From Cognatundibacterium rivi (GTDB taxonomy: Bacteria; Pseudomonadota; Gammaproteobacteria; Burkholderiales; Burkholderiaceae_D): a DNA stretch of 64,000 nucleotides. The stretch is taken from positions 248,001 to 312,000 of the forward strand of contig NZ_JAGSPK010000003.1 of the NCBI RefSeq assembly GCF_018139565.1, given 5' to 3'. The position numbers were made by a program, and so were the translations under genes. Below, piece by piece: positions 35,942-46,177 of this stretch. Position 1 is the first letter of the stretch, and each line of letters begins with the position of its first letter. The notes beneath the pieces are model-generated. The model was not told the origin of the DNA and ran no database searches. It saw nothing but the letters and a program-made list of their open reading frames with translations.

Positions 35942-38707
35942 ATGAATGACATCATGCTTATCCCCGGAGTAGACGCGAAGCACAAGCTGTTAAGCCGTCA
36001 GTTATCTCTGGTCGCGGTCTTTGTCGTCTTATTTTTGCTGGCGATGGTGTTGCCTCTGACGAATATTCATATTCCGCACCAGTATTATCTTCCCCTGCAT
36101 ACCTTGCTGGAATTTGCGGCCATTCTGTTTGCGTTTCTTATTTTTGCAGCCGTCTGGCACACACCGGAAAAAGAAGTCTCCACGTCGCTGCTGCTGATCG
36201 CCGTCACTTTGCTCGCCGCTGGCTGGCTCGATTTTGCGCATGTCATGTCCTACAAAGGAATGCCTGATCTGATCACGCCATCCTCGCCACAAAAGTCGAT
36301 TGCCTTTTGGCTTTTTGCGCGGATACTGTTCGCCGGTATTATTTTGTTCATCAGTTTTTTTCCCAATCTGCATCCTCCCGGACGGCGCTTCAGATATACC
36401 GTGCTGGCCGCATTCAGTGTCATTAACCTGGGGATTTTGTGGCTGGTCTTTTTTCAGGAAAGCAGCCTGATCATTACATACAATGAAAACATCGGATTAA
36501 GCCAGTTCAAGATCGTCACTGAATGGCTGATCACCGCAGCGCTATCCATCGCCGCCTTTCGTTACTACCGTCTCGCACGCGCATCTGGTCAGGAATTCTC
36601 AACACTGATGTTCGCGGCGATTACCATCGCGGCGATGAGTGAATTTTTTTTTGCAGACTACGTCGTCATCAGTGACACATCGAATTTAATCGGACATTTT
36701 TACAAGGTCGTCAGTTATGCGCTGATTTACCGTGCGATGTTTGTAGTGATTGTGCGCAAGCCATATCAGACGCTGGCGATGCATGCGGAAACCGTACAAA
36801 AAATCAATGAAACTTTACGTTCGCAAGCGATGGCACTGGAGTCATCCGCAACACCGATTTTTCTGACCGACGAAAATGGCGTACTGCGCTGGAGAAATCC
36901 GGCATCACGTGCCATTCTTCCTCCCGATGCATCGGAAGACGCTGGACAGGCCTGTTTATTTTCGGCACCGATCACACCTGATCCCAGGATCGCAGCAGAA
37001 TTAAAAAAGACCGTTGAGGCCGGACGTATCTGGCGTGGTGCAATCACCATTACCCGAACTAACGGCGAAAGCTTCATCATCAATCGCACCGTCACACCGC
37101 TGCTGAACGACAATGGGATTATTGAGGGATATGTTTCGGTTGGCGAAAATGTGACGGAAAGCACGAAAGCCTTATTACGGCACAAGCGCGTGCTCGATAC
37201 CGCGATTGATGGCTTCGTCATCGTTGATGCCAAAGGAAATTTGCTTGAAGTCAACGAAGCCTACGTGAAAATGTCCGGCTATTCCATGGAGGAATTGCTG
37301 ACAATGGGCATCAATCAATTGCATGTCACGCAGAGTGCTGAAAACGCCCAAAATCATCTGCAAAAAATCAGGACACAATATCGCGACCAGTTTGAAACGC
37401 ATCATCGCCATAAAGACGGGCATATTTTCCGCGTTGAAGTTTCTGTGACTTACGATCCGGAATCCAGACATTTCTTTATTTTCACGCGTGACATCTCTGA
37501 AAGAGAGAAAGCAGAATCCGTCAAACAGGAACTGGAAAGACAATTGCAACAGTCGCAAAAGATGCAGGCGCTGGGGCAATTGACGGGTGGCATTGCGCAT
37601 GATTTCAATAATATTCTGGCCGCGATTCTTGGCTATTCGAATCTGGCGCTGGAACGCTTCGTGCCTGACAAACAAAGCAAACTGGCGATCTATCTGAAAG
37701 AAGTCATCACGGCCAGCGAACGTGCGCGGGATCTGATCGCCAAAATGCTGACCTTCACCCGCACCCAGGCCAGCACAGGCGTGAATCTGATTTCTCCTGC
37801 CTCGGTTATACACGAAGTGGTGGCGATGATGTTGCCGTCGCTGCCTTCCAGCATACAGTTGCAAAGCCATATCGAAGATGATCTGTGTATCCGTATGGAC
37901 GCTGGAGAATTAAGCCAGATCCTGTTGAATCTCGTCATCAATGCGCGCGATGCAATTGATACCCATGGCGTGATTGATATTCATCTGCACCAGACAGAAT
38001 TACACGGGGAAATCTGCGCCATCAGTCAGCAAAGGTTAACAGGCAAATACCTGGCGATCGATGTCTCAGACAATGGCGGCGGCATCTCACCCGAAAATAT
38101 GTCGCGCTTATTCGATCCTTTTTTTACAACTAAGGAAGTGGGTAAAGGAACCGGACTGGGTTTGTCTATGGTACAGGGCATACTGCGACGCTCAGACGCC
38201 CATATTTTGGTGGAATCCGGTGCTAACCTCGGAAGCCGCTTCCGGCTGCTGTTTTCCATCGTTCCAGCATCAGAATGCAAATCACTAGCCGCAAAAAATT
38301 CCAGTGCAGAAGGTATCACCGGCACCGGACAACGTATCTGGGTCGTTGATGACGAACCCGCCGTCGGCGGATTTTTGCGGGAACTGTTAACCGGTGCCGG
38401 TTATCAGGTGGAATTATTTACTGATCCTTACAAGGTGATGAATGCACTCGCCAACGAAGAAGTTGCCATCGACTTACTGATCACCGATCAGACGATGCCA
38501 GGCATCACTGGTGTGACCCTGGCTCGCTATCTGCACAGCATGCAACCCGATTTGCCAGTGATATTGTGCACTGGATACAGCGATGGCTTAGACCGCGATG
38601 AAGCCCTGCGCAAAGGAATAAGGCATTACTTCACCAAGCCAGTTCCCGCGGCGGCACTACTGACAACCATCGCTGATATTTTCAACATCAACAGCGAAAA
38701 ACCTTGA
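35942..38707 (+). CDS. MASE3-PAS-PAS hybrid sensor histidine kinase with C-terminal receiver
   Basis: A large hybrid kinase (921 residues if it starts at 35942). A MASE3-type membrane sensor of about seven helices fills residues 20-275. Two PAS domains follow (about 290-395 and 405-530), then HisKA with the phospho-acceptor His in GGIAHDFNNILAAIL, HATPase_c (NLVINARDAI, DNGGGISPENM, GTGLGLSMVQGI), and a receiver (WVVDDEPAVGGF, Asp in LLITDQTMPG, Lys in HYFTKPV). The start codon is uncertain: 35942 and 35954 are ATG and 35927 is TTG, and none has a good ribosome-binding site. It probably works with the preceding MerR-REC protein. Confidence 0.92.
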   Translation: MNDIMLIPGVDAKHKLLSRQLSLVAVFVVLFLLAMVLPLTNIHIPHQYYLPLHTLLEFAAILFAFLIFAAVWHTPEKEVSTSLLLIAVTLLAAGWLDFAHVMSYKGMPDLITPSSPQKSIAFWLFARILFAGIILFISFFPNLHPPGRRFRYTVLAAFSVINLGILWLVFFQESSLIITYNENIGLSQFKIVTEWLITAALSIAAFRYYRLARASGQEFSTLMFAAITIAAMSEFFFADYVVISDTSNLIGHFYKVVSYALIYRAMFVVIVRKPYQTLAMHAETVQKINETLRSQAMALESSATPIFLTDENGVLRWRNPASRAILPPDASEDAGQACLFSAPITPDPRIAAELKKTVEAGRIWRGAITITRTNGESFIINRTVTPLLNDNGIIEGYVSVGENVTESTKALLRHKRVLDTAIDGFVIVDAKGNLLEVNEAYVKMSGYSMEELLTMGINQLHVTQSAENAQNHLQKIRTQYRDQFETHHRHKDGHIFRVEVSVTYDPESRHFFIFTRDISEREKAESVKQELERQLQQSQKMQALGQLTGGIAHDFNNILAAILGYSNLALERFVPDKQSKLAIYLKEVITASERARDLIAKMLTFTRTQASTGVNLISPASVIHEVVAMMLPSLPSSIQLQSHIEDDLCIRMDAGELSQILLNLVINARDAIDTHGVIDIHLHQTELHGEICAISQQRLTGKYLAIDVSDNGGGISPENMSRLFDPFFTTKEVGKGTGLGLSMVQGILRRSDAHILVESGANLGSRFRLLFSIVPASECKSLAAKNSSAEGITGTGQRIWVVDDEPAVGGFLRELLTGAGYQVELFTDPYKVMNALANEEVAIDLLITDQTMPGITGVTLARYLHSMQPDLPVILCTGYSDGLDRDEALRKGIRHYFTKPVPAAALLTTIADIFNINSEKP

Positions 38708-38982
38708 TGTAAAACAACACACACTTTGTAATCAGAGATTCTCCCGCAAACAACAAATCGATAAATTCGATTGACTCGATATAATCAAAAGCCTTAGCAT
38801 TGCCATCTGGAAATAAATTCTGTGCTGTTATCACACTAACAGCGCGATTCTGATCCGATATTTTCCTCAACCTATCTGCCAGCTGAACACCACTATCCTC
38901 ACAGGTGAGCAACATGCTTTGCCGCATGGTCGCTGTATCAGATGAAAAGAGAAATATCTTTCACTGAATGCGAAGGATAGTG

Positions 38983-39483
38983 ATGCAACTGAGCGACAAC
39001 ATCAACACCACCCAGAACCCCGTCGCAGCACTGGGTTCACTGGAATTTCTGGCATTCACGCTGGGCAAAGAAGAGTACGGCATCGATATTCAGCGAGTGC
39101 AGGAAATTCGCGGCTACGAAGCAGTGACACGGATTGCCAATGCGCCGGACTTTATCAAAGGGGTCATCAATCTGCGCGGGGTGATCGTGCCCATCGTCGA
39201 TATGCGGATCAAATTCAATCTGGACAATCCGGCCTACGATGAATTCACCGTTGTGATTATTCTTCACGTCTGCCAGCGGGTGATAGGCATGGTCGTCGAT
39301 AGCGTTTCCGACGTCATCAATCTGGTGCAAGAACAAGTCAAGCCAGCACCCGATATCGGCTCGCTCAATACCGGCCATTTAATTGGCGTCGGCACATTAG
39401 ATGACCGCATGCTGATTTTGATCGACATAGACAAACTCATTTCCAGCAGTGACATGGGTTTAATAGAACAGCTCTCTGAATAA
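38983..39483 (+). CDS. cheW: CheW-like chemotaxis coupling protein
   Basis: A 166-residue CheW. The chosen ATG at 38983 has an AAGGAT ribosome-binding site. Core signatures are [36 protein letters not shown] and [15 protein letters not shown]. CheW couples chemoreceptors to the kinase CheA in the cytoplasm. It is followed 62 bases later by a chemoreceptor gene, but no cheA, cheY, cheB or cheR is present here, so the protein either joins a CheA encoded elsewhere or serves an alternative array. Confidence 0.94.
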   Translation: MQLSDNINTTQNPVAALGSLEFLAFTLGKEEYGIDIQRVQEIRGYEAVTRIANAPDFIKGVINLRGVIVPIVDMRIKFNLDNPAYDEFTVVIILHVCQRVIGMVVDSVSDVINLVQEQVKPAPDIGSLNTGHLIGVGTLDDRMLILIDIDKLISSSDMGLIEQLSE

Positions 39484-39545
39484 TTTTCGCCATCGAATAA
39501 AGACAGACGAGCCCGTATCAACTCACTCACCTGAAGAGAATACAA

Positions 39546-41210
39546 ATGAATATGAATATGAAAGTCGGCACAAGATTAGGCATAGGTTTTGGTATCGTCG
39601 TCATGTTATTGATCGGCATGACCTTGTTTGGCATTAATCGCATGAGCTCACTCAACGACGGCACCAGTCTGCTGGTCAACGACCGTTACCCAAAAGTGGT
39701 GCTCGCCAATGAAATACTTGATGGCATTAATTTCAATGCGCTTGCGATGCGAAATTTACTGATCACCGAAGATCCGGAAAAAATTAAAGCAGCACTCAGC
39801 GAAATTAAATCTAACGTTAGCCGAGTTGGTGAAAAAATTGCCCAGCTGGACAAAACGATTTCGACTGAAAAGGGCAAGCAGGTTTTCAATGACGTGAAAG
39901 AAGCGCGCAGTAAATATGCAGTGACTCAAAACGAGTTTCTGAAGTTAATCGGCGACGGAAAAAAACAGGAAGCGGGTGAATATCTGTTGTCGTCCGTTGT
40001 GCATGCGCAGACTGGCTATTTTTCTCAGGTACAAAACCTGATTACGCTGATTGGCACCATCATGGTCAAAAGCGGCGAAGATGCTGAGAAAAATTATCAG
40101 AACAGCAGAAATATGCTATCGGGTATTGCGATCATCGCGATTCTGCTGGCGTGCAGCTTCGCTTACTGGACAACCCGCAGCATTACCCGCCCCTTGAATC
40201 AGGCGGTGCAAATCGCCCGCACCATTGCCGATGGCGATCTCACCAGCAAGATTCAAGTCGAATCCAGCGATGAAACCGGGCAGTTGCTGCAAGCGCTGAA
40301 AGATATGAATAACAGCCTGGTCAGAATCGTGTCGCAGGTCAGAACAGGCACTGACACCATCGCTTCCGCGTCAACACAGATTGCCGCTGGTAATCTCGAT
40401 CTGTCGTCACGCACCGAGGAGCAGGCCAGTTCATTAGAAGAAACCGCTGCATCGATGGAAGAGTTGACCAGTACCGTCAAGCAGAATGCAGACAATGCAC
40501 GTCAGGCGAATCAACTCGCAGCAGAAGCGTCTGATGTGGCGATCAAAGGTGGTGATGTGGTCTCTGAAGTGGTCAGCACTATGTCATCTATCAATAATTC
40601 TTCGAAAAAGATCGTTGATATCATCAGCGTCATTGATGGCATCGCATTCCAGACCAATATTCTGGCACTCAATGCCGCTGTCGAAGCAGCGCGTGCCGGC
40701 GAACAAGGCCGCGGTTTCGCCGTCGTTGCCAGCGAAGTGCGTAATCTGGCGCAGCGCAGTGCGGCTGCCGCAAAAGAAATTACGGTGTTGATCGGCGATT
40801 CTGTCGATCAGGTGTCGGCAGGTACGCTGCTGGTCAACAAGGCTGGCACGACGATGAGTGAAGTCGTCAACAGCGTTCGCCGCGTCACCGACATCATGGC
40901 GGAAATTACCGCAGCGAGCCATGAACAAAGCACAGGAATAGAACAGGTCAATCAGGCCATCGCGCAGATGGATGAAGTGACGCAACAAAATGCTGCGCTG
41001 GTTGAAGAAGCGGCTGCGGCAGCGGCTAGCCTCGAAGATCAGGCAAGCAATCTGTCGGAACTGGTTGACGTATTCCGGATAGACAGCACACAGATCGTGG
41101 CAACCCCAGCCAGTACAGCCAGCACGGCGGCATCGCACACGCAAAAAGCCACTGCAGCCGTACGGCGTTCGCCTATGCAGAATCCGGCAAAACGTCTGAC
41201 TAACACTTAA
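39546..41210 (+). CDS. methyl-accepting chemotaxis protein with periplasmic four-helix sensor
   Basis: A 554-residue chemoreceptor. Helix 1 (about residues 10-32) and helix 2 (about 190-211) frame a periplasmic four-helix-bundle sensor of the 4HB_MCP type ([19 protein letters not shown]). A HAMP domain follows ([20 protein letters not shown]), then a methylation and signalling domain with the conserved hairpin tip [20 protein letters not shown] and [15 protein letters not shown]. The C-terminal tail is Ala/Thr-rich and lacks the NWETF pentapeptide for CheR docking. It follows cheW in one probable operon. Confidence 0.95.
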   Translation: MNMNMKVGTRLGIGFGIVVMLLIGMTLFGINRMSSLNDGTSLLVNDRYPKVVLANEILDGINFNALAMRNLLITEDPEKIKAALSEIKSNVSRVGEKIAQLDKTISTEKGKQVFNDVKEARSKYAVTQNEFLKLIGDGKKQEAGEYLLSSVVHAQTGYFSQVQNLITLIGTIMVKSGEDAEKNYQNSRNMLSGIAIIAILLACSFAYWTTRSITRPLNQAVQIARTIADGDLTSKIQVESSDETGQLLQALKDMNNSLVRIVSQVRTGTDTIASASTQIAAGNLDLSSRTEEQASSLEETAASMEELTSTVKQNADNARQANQLAAEASDVAIKGGDVVSEVVSTMSSINNSSKKIVDIISVIDGIAFQTNILALNAAVEAARAGEQGRGFAVVASEVRNLAQRSAAAAKEITVLIGDSVDQVSAGTLLVNKAGTTMSEVVNSVRRVTDIMAEITAASHEQSTGIEQVNQAIAQMDEVTQQNAALVEEAAAAAASLEDQASNLSELVDVFRIDSTQIVATPASTASTAASHTQKATAAVRRSPMQNPAKRLTNT

Positions 41211-41386
41211 TTATCCTGGCCGGGGCTCGCGCTTCACTCGCATTTCACACGCGATGCCCTGCGACTGATCGTAACGGGATTCCGGAGAAACGCGGCATGA
41301 CAGCGCCCTCTCCGGTTCAATCGTATTGCATGAAGAAATAAACTATACGAGGTGAATGTGATGGCCGGACAGAACAGAAGCTGATC

Positions 41387-43534
41387 ATGATAGCCAGACT
41401 GCTCAAGAAAACACCTGAGGCCGATACGACATCATCAGCGCCAGCATCACTGTCCTCGCACGCCATCAACACACCGGAAAATACCGGGTCTGGCAGTTTG
41501 CTGCAACCGTATGCAGACAGTATCGTCGCCAGCCTGAATGTGGGGCTCATCGTTATCGACGAAGCGCTGCTGGTGCTGAGCGTGAATGATTGCGTCTGCA
41601 AAATTCTCGGGCTGGATCATGCCAATCCGATGGCAGGTCAGCATTTGCGCACATTGTTACCGGCACTCGAATCTCCGCAGGTTTTACATCCGTTTCTGTC
41701 GGGTAAAACAGGGAAACGTTATCTGAGTATTCCTCACGAAAAGAGCCAGTTGCGCATCACGCTCACGGATATCGTTGGCGACCATGCGCAACAACACGCA
41801 CTGATCACCGTCGAAGACATCACCGAAGAGCATCGCTTACGCGAAGAGACGCTGGCCAATGCCGCACACTACCGCAATCAGGCCTCGTTGCTAGATAAAG
41901 CCAGCGATGCGATTATCGTCATTGGTATTAATCATCATATTTCGTACTGGAATAAAGCAGCAGAAAAACTGTATGGCTGGACATGCGACGAAGCGCTTGG
42001 TAATTCACCGGAAAATTTATTATGGGATGATGAAGCCGCGTTTAATGAAGTAACACGTCTAACGATAGAAAACGGGGAATGGCGCGGTGAGATTTCACAG
42101 CGACATAAAGATGGCACACCATTCGTTGTGGAGAGCCAGCGCACGCTGGTCAGGGATGAAAACAAGCGGCCAAAATCGATACTCATCATCAATACCGATA
42201 TCACCGAGCGCAAAGCGACAGAAGAAAAAATCCGTCATCTGGCTTTATACGACAGCCTGACCAGACTGCCAAACCGCACGCTGTTCATGGACAGGCTGCG
42301 GCAAGCGATCAGCAATGCCAGCCGTTATCAACGACGATTGGCAATCCTGTTCCTGGATCTGAATCGCTTTAAAGAAATCAATGATACGCAAGGCCACGAT
42401 GTCGGTGATCAGGTCTTGATACAAGTCGCGCAGCGTTTTGAAGCAACCCTACGCGGCGAAAAAACACTGGCGCGGCTGGGCGGTGATGAATTCATCGTCG
42501 TGACCGAAGTTGAAGATCAGGTTGCCGCAGCGATGATAGCAGAGCGTCTGCAACAGACGTTGCTGGCACCGCTGCGCCTCGGTAATGATCATTTTTCAGT
42601 CGGCGTCAGCATAGGTTTATCGTTTTATCCTGAAGACGGTGACAATGCCGATGACCTGATGAAGTGCGCTGACATCGCCATGTATAAAGCAAAAACGACC
42701 GGCGCAGGTTATATCGCTTATCAGGCGAAAATGAGTGCCGATCTGAATGAACAGATGCACATTGCCAGAAATCTGAATCAGGCAATGAACGCGGACAAAT
42801 TAGAATTGTATTACCAGCCCAAAATCAATCTGAAGACAGGCGAGATTGACGGCGCGGAAGCCTTGTTGCGCTGGAACGATGCAGAGCGTGGCTGGATCAG
42901 CCCGGCACAGTTTATTCCGATTGCCGAAGCGCGCGGCATGATGGCGCAGTTAGGCTTGTGGGTACTCGAACAAGCCTGTCGTCAGATTTGCACGTGGCAA
43001 GCAGCGGGCTACCATTTTCATGGCCGACTGGCGATCAATCTGTCAGCCCAGCAACTCAGCGATCCGGAACTGGCTGACAAAATCCTGCAAACCGTGCTGA
43101 ATGCAGGTCTCAGTCCGGCATGCATAGAACTGGAACTGACCGAAAGCAGCCTGATGCATAACGTCGCGCAGTCTATCGATATTATGCAATCCCTGAAAAA
43201 AATGGGATTTGCATTGTCGATTGATGATTTTGGTACTGGCTATTCTTCTCTTTCCTATTTAAAATGTTTCCCTGTGGATACATTAAAAATTGATATCTCT
43301 TTTATTCGTGACATGCTCAATGAGCATCACGACCATACCATCGTTACCACCATCATTGGTATGGCGCGTAACCTCGGCCTCAAAGCGATCGCCGAAGGAG
43401 TAGAAACTCTGGAGCAGGCAAGCAGCTTGCTCAAACTCGATTGCGATCACGCGCAGGGATATTACTTTGGACGCCCGGAACCTGCGCAGATATTTGCCGC
43501 GCAGTGGCTGCGATGTTCAAGCGGCATCGCGTGA
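41387..43534 (+). CDS. PAS-PAS-GGDEF-EAL protein
   Basis: A 715-residue cytoplasmic c-di-GMP protein without membrane helices. A PAS domain (about 45-150), a second PAS (about 165-275, ITERKATEEKIRHLA at its end), GGDEF (about 280-450) and EAL (about 460-710) follow. The GGDEF site is RLGGDEF without an RxxD inhibitory site. The EAL residues are complete: EALLRW, NLSAQQL, ELTESSL, DDFGTGYSSL, LKIDISF and AEGVET. Phosphodiesterase activity is likely, while cyclase activity is possible. It lies between two chemoreceptor genes, so it may link c-di-GMP level to taxis. Confidence 0.94.
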   Translation: MIARLLKKTPEADTTSSAPASLSSHAINTPENTGSGSLLQPYADSIVASLNVGLIVIDEALLVLSVNDCVCKILGLDHANPMAGQHLRTLLPALESPQVLHPFLSGKTGKRYLSIPHEKSQLRITLTDIVGDHAQQHALITVEDITEEHRLREETLANAAHYRNQASLLDKASDAIIVIGINHHISYWNKAAEKLYGWTCDEALGNSPENLLWDDEAAFNEVTRLTIENGEWRGEISQRHKDGTPFVVESQRTLVRDENKRPKSILIINTDITERKATEEKIRHLALYDSLTRLPNRTLFMDRLRQAISNASRYQRRLAILFLDLNRFKEINDTQGHDVGDQVLIQVAQRFEATLRGEKTLARLGGDEFIVVTEVEDQVAAAMIAERLQQTLLAPLRLGNDHFSVGVSIGLSFYPEDGDNADDLMKCADIAMYKAKTTGAGYIAYQAKMSADLNEQMHIARNLNQAMNADKLELYYQPKINLKTGEIDGAEALLRWNDAERGWISPAQFIPIAEARGMMAQLGLWVLEQACRQICTWQAAGYHFHGRLAINLSAQQLSDPELADKILQTVLNAGLSPACIELELTESSLMHNVAQSIDIMQSLKKMGFALSIDDFGTGYSSLSYLKCFPVDTLKIDISFIRDMLNEHHDHTIVTTIIGMARNLGLKAIAEGVETLEQASSLLKLDCDHAQGYYFGRPEPAQIFAAQWLRCSSGIA

Positions 43535-43605
43535 AATAAAAAAAGTCAGCCGGACTATGTATCCGGTTATCCGCCTCTCTCTTCACAAGCAGAATAGAAA
43601 TTACT

Positions 43606-45183
43606 ATGCGTCTTAACACGCCAGTCACCAATCACGAGTATGTCCTCAGCGATACAGAAACCATTGTATCCACCACCGATCTGCAAGGTAACATCACTTA
43701 TGCAAACCCTTATTTCGTTCAGGTGAGCGGTTATACCGAAGATGAATTAATCGGTCAGCCGCAAAATATTCTGCGCCATCCGGATATGCCAGCCGAAGCA
43801 TTTGCCGATTTATGGGCCACCATCAAAAGCGGACAGCCGTGGACCGGCATGGTCAAAAATCGCTGCAAGAACGGTGATTTTTACTGGGTGCTGGCGAATG
43901 TCACGCCTGTCGTCGAAAATGGTCGTCCGGTCGGCTATATGTCGGTGCGGACGAAACCGGGACGTGAACTGGTGCAGCAAACCGCGGCCTTGTACAAAGA
44001 AATCAAAGCGGGGAATCCGCGTAAAGTTAAAATCAGCCGTGGCAGTGTCAAACTGACCGGCATCGCCGGTGTGTGGAATGCTTTGCGTTATCTGTCACTG
44101 CAGCAGCGCGCCAACTGGAATCTCGGTATTCTGATCCTGCTGATGAGTGCCATGCTGGTGCAGAATCTGTTTTTTAGTTCAGATTCTTCCGGCTGGCTGA
44201 CGACCTTGTGCGCCACCGGTATTGTGATCGCACTCAATTTCTGGCACGCCTTGCATCGCGCCGTGATCGTACCTTTGCATCAGGCGCTGAAAGCCAGTCA
44301 GATCATGGCGGGCGGCGATCTGACGCAAGAGATCGACAGTCACGGTAAAGATGATATGGGTCAACTGCTGCGTGCCTTGCGCCAGTTGAATATCAATCTG
44401 TATTCGATAGTCGGTGATGTCCGCCGCAGCTCTGACCAGACCAGCATCGCCACCAGCGAAATCGCCGCCGGTAATATGGATTTATCAGAACGTACCGAGT
44501 CGCAGGCGGCTGCGCTGGAAGAAACCGCCTCCAGCATGAACCAACTGGCTGCCACCGTCGATCACAATACGGCGCATGCAGTGCAAGCAAACCAGATGGC
44601 AGGCGATGCCTCGGTCGTCGCGGACAAAGGCGGCGCCATCGTGTCGCAGGTGGTCTCGACGATGAATGACATCAATACTTCATCGAAAAAAGTGGTCGAT
44701 ATCATCAGCCTGATAGAAGGTATCGCATTCCAGACGAATATTCTGGCGCTCAATGCGGCCGTTGAAGCGGCGCGCGCTGGCGAACAAGGGCGAGGCTTCG
44801 CCGTGGTTGCCACCGAAGTGCGGCATCTGGCACAACGCAGTGCAAACGCCGCAAAAGAAATCAAAGATCTGATTCAGCTCTCTGCCGAAAAAATTGATGC
44901 GGGCACGTCTTTGGCCGGAGCCGCTGGCGACACCATGCGCGACATCATCAGCTCAGTACAAAATGTCCGCAATGTCATGGGTGAAATTGCCTCGGCATCA
45001 CGCGAACAGAGTGCCGGTATTTCCAAGGTGAATGCCGCCGTCCGTCACATGGATGATGTGACCATACAAAATGCCGCGCTGGTGGAAGAAGCTGCTGCTG
45101 CCGCCAACAGTTTGCAAGAGCAAACCATCAAAGTCGTACAGGCACTGGCGGTGTTTAAGCTGGATAAAAAAATACGCCGCTGA
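43606..45183 (+). CDS. PAS-containing chemoreceptor, Aer-like
   Basis: A 525-residue Aer-type receptor. An N-terminal PAS domain (residues 15-115: ITYANPYFVQVSGYTEDEL, then LRHPDMPAEAFADLW and NRCKNGDFYWVLANVTPV) could bind FAD or another redox-sensing cofactor. A central pair of membrane helices follows (about 165-215), then a HAMP-like segment and the signalling domain with [19 protein letters not shown] and [15 protein letters not shown]. There is no periplasmic domain, so it senses inside the cell, probably energy or redox state. It ends the sensory cluster and converges with the GTPase gene. Confidence 0.94.
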   Translation: MRLNTPVTNHEYVLSDTETIVSTTDLQGNITYANPYFVQVSGYTEDELIGQPQNILRHPDMPAEAFADLWATIKSGQPWTGMVKNRCKNGDFYWVLANVTPVVENGRPVGYMSVRTKPGRELVQQTAALYKEIKAGNPRKVKISRGSVKLTGIAGVWNALRYLSLQQRANWNLGILILLMSAMLVQNLFFSSDSSGWLTTLCATGIVIALNFWHALHRAVIVPLHQALKASQIMAGGDLTQEIDSHGKDDMGQLLRALRQLNINLYSIVGDVRRSSDQTSIATSEIAAGNMDLSERTESQAAALEETASSMNQLAATVDHNTAHAVQANQMAGDASVVADKGGAIVSQVVSTMNDINTSSKKVVDIISLIEGIAFQTNILALNAAVEAARAGEQGRGFAVVATEVRHLAQRSANAAKEIKDLIQLSAEKIDAGTSLAGAAGDTMRDIISSVQNVRNVMGEIASASREQSAGISKVNAAVRHMDDVTIQNAALVEEAAAAANSLQEQTIKVVQALAVFKLDKKIRR

Positions 45184-45214
45184 CACTTGCGGACGCGGCG
45201 TAGTCTGAATGATC

Positions 45215-45240
45215 TGCCATCGTTAATCTCAACGATGGCA
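45215..45240. terminator. hairpin between convergent genes
   Basis: TGCCATCGTT / AACGATGGCA form a perfect ten-base stem with a six-base loop between the ends of the chemoreceptor and GTPase genes. There is no clear T-run, so termination is likely but not certain. Confidence 0.6.
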
Positions 45241-45244
45241 CGGA

Positions 45245-46177
45245 TTACTCTTGCTCGTCGGCTTCCGGCTCCATACCGGTTTGCACACTCTTACCCTGAC
45301 CGAGCAATACCGGCGGCACATAAGTCGCCAGTAAATGTTCACGGCTGGCGGGCGTTTCGAGGCTGATACGACCCAAAGCGCCGCTGCGGTAATCGAGCAG
45401 CAAGGTATGCGAGGCTTTTTCAAAATCCCAGTCGCCACCTTTAAGTTTGTAGCCGCGTTTTTGTGCGATGCCTTCGATCACCGCCACCGCATCCATGCCT
45501 TCCAGATTGAAGCCGTAGCGTGTCACCAGCGACTTCGGATAGTGAATCAGCAATTGCTCGGCGAGGAAAGTGGCGATCTCTTCTTCGATCAGCGCATTGA
45601 TACCGATCGCATGGCTGGCCGCCAGCATCAGGCCATCGGTAGGATGTTCGATCTTCGGCCACAACATGCCCGGCGTATCGGTCAGGATCATATTTTTACC
45701 GAGATACAGGCGTTGCTGGGTCTTCGTCACCGCTGGTTCATCGCCAACGTTGGCAACACGTTTTTTCAGCAAGGCATTCATCAGCGTCGATTTACCGACG
45801 TTAGGAATGCCCATGATCATCATGCGCAAAGGCTTGGTTGGTACGCCGCGATGCGGTGCCAGCTTCAGCGCAAAACCCGGCACCTTAGCGACATCGGTCG
45901 GCTTTTTACAACTCATCGCGACCGCAAACACGTCTTTCTGGGCGTTGTAATAATCCAGCCAGAATTTAGTGGCATTCGGGTCGGCCAGATCGGCTTTATT
46001 TAAAATTTTCAGGCAAGGGCGTTGGCGGAAAACGCGCAGTTGCTCCACCATGGGATTGCAACTCGCTTGCGGAATGCGGGCATCCAGCACTTCTATCACC
46101 AGATCGGTGTTTTCCATGGTTTCCGCCGCCTTCTTGCGGGCAGCGTTCATGTGGCCGGGGAACCATTGTATCGACAT
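45245..46177 (-). CDS. rbgA: circularly permuted ribosome-biogenesis GTPase, YlqF/RbgA type
   Basis: A 310-residue YlqF/RbgA GTPase. The G motifs occur in permuted order: NKADLAD (G4) near residue 60, then GIPNVGKSTLMNALL (G1, P-loop) and DTPGMLWPK (G3). The N-terminal IQWFPGHMNAARK is the family signature. It assists maturation of the large ribosomal subunit. The ATG at 46177 has an AAGAAG ribosome-binding site and gives this normal N-terminus; a longer reading is not family-like. A copy of the dispersed repeat lies 110 bases upstream of its start. Confidence 0.94.
   Translation of the reverse strand: MSIQWFPGHMNAARKKAAETMENTDLVIEVLDARIPQASCNPMVEQLRVFRQRPCLKILNKADLADPNATKFWLDYYNAQKDVFAVAMSCKKPTDVAKVPGFALKLAPHRGVPTKPLRMMIMGIPNVGKSTLMNALLKKRVANVGDEPAVTKTQQRLYLGKNMILTDTPGMLWPKIEHPTDGLMLAASHAIGINALIEEEIATFLAEQLLIHYPKSLVTRYGFNLEGMDAVAVIEGIAQKRGYKLKGGDWDFEKASHTLLLDYRSGALGRISLETPASREHLLATYVPPVLLGQGKSVQTGMEPEADEQE

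Noticed and set aside
38688..38927. A 79-codon minus-strand frame between the hybrid kinase and cheW genes
   Set aside because: Overlaps the kinase end, has no ribosome-binding site and no recognisable family; could be real but cannot be supported.
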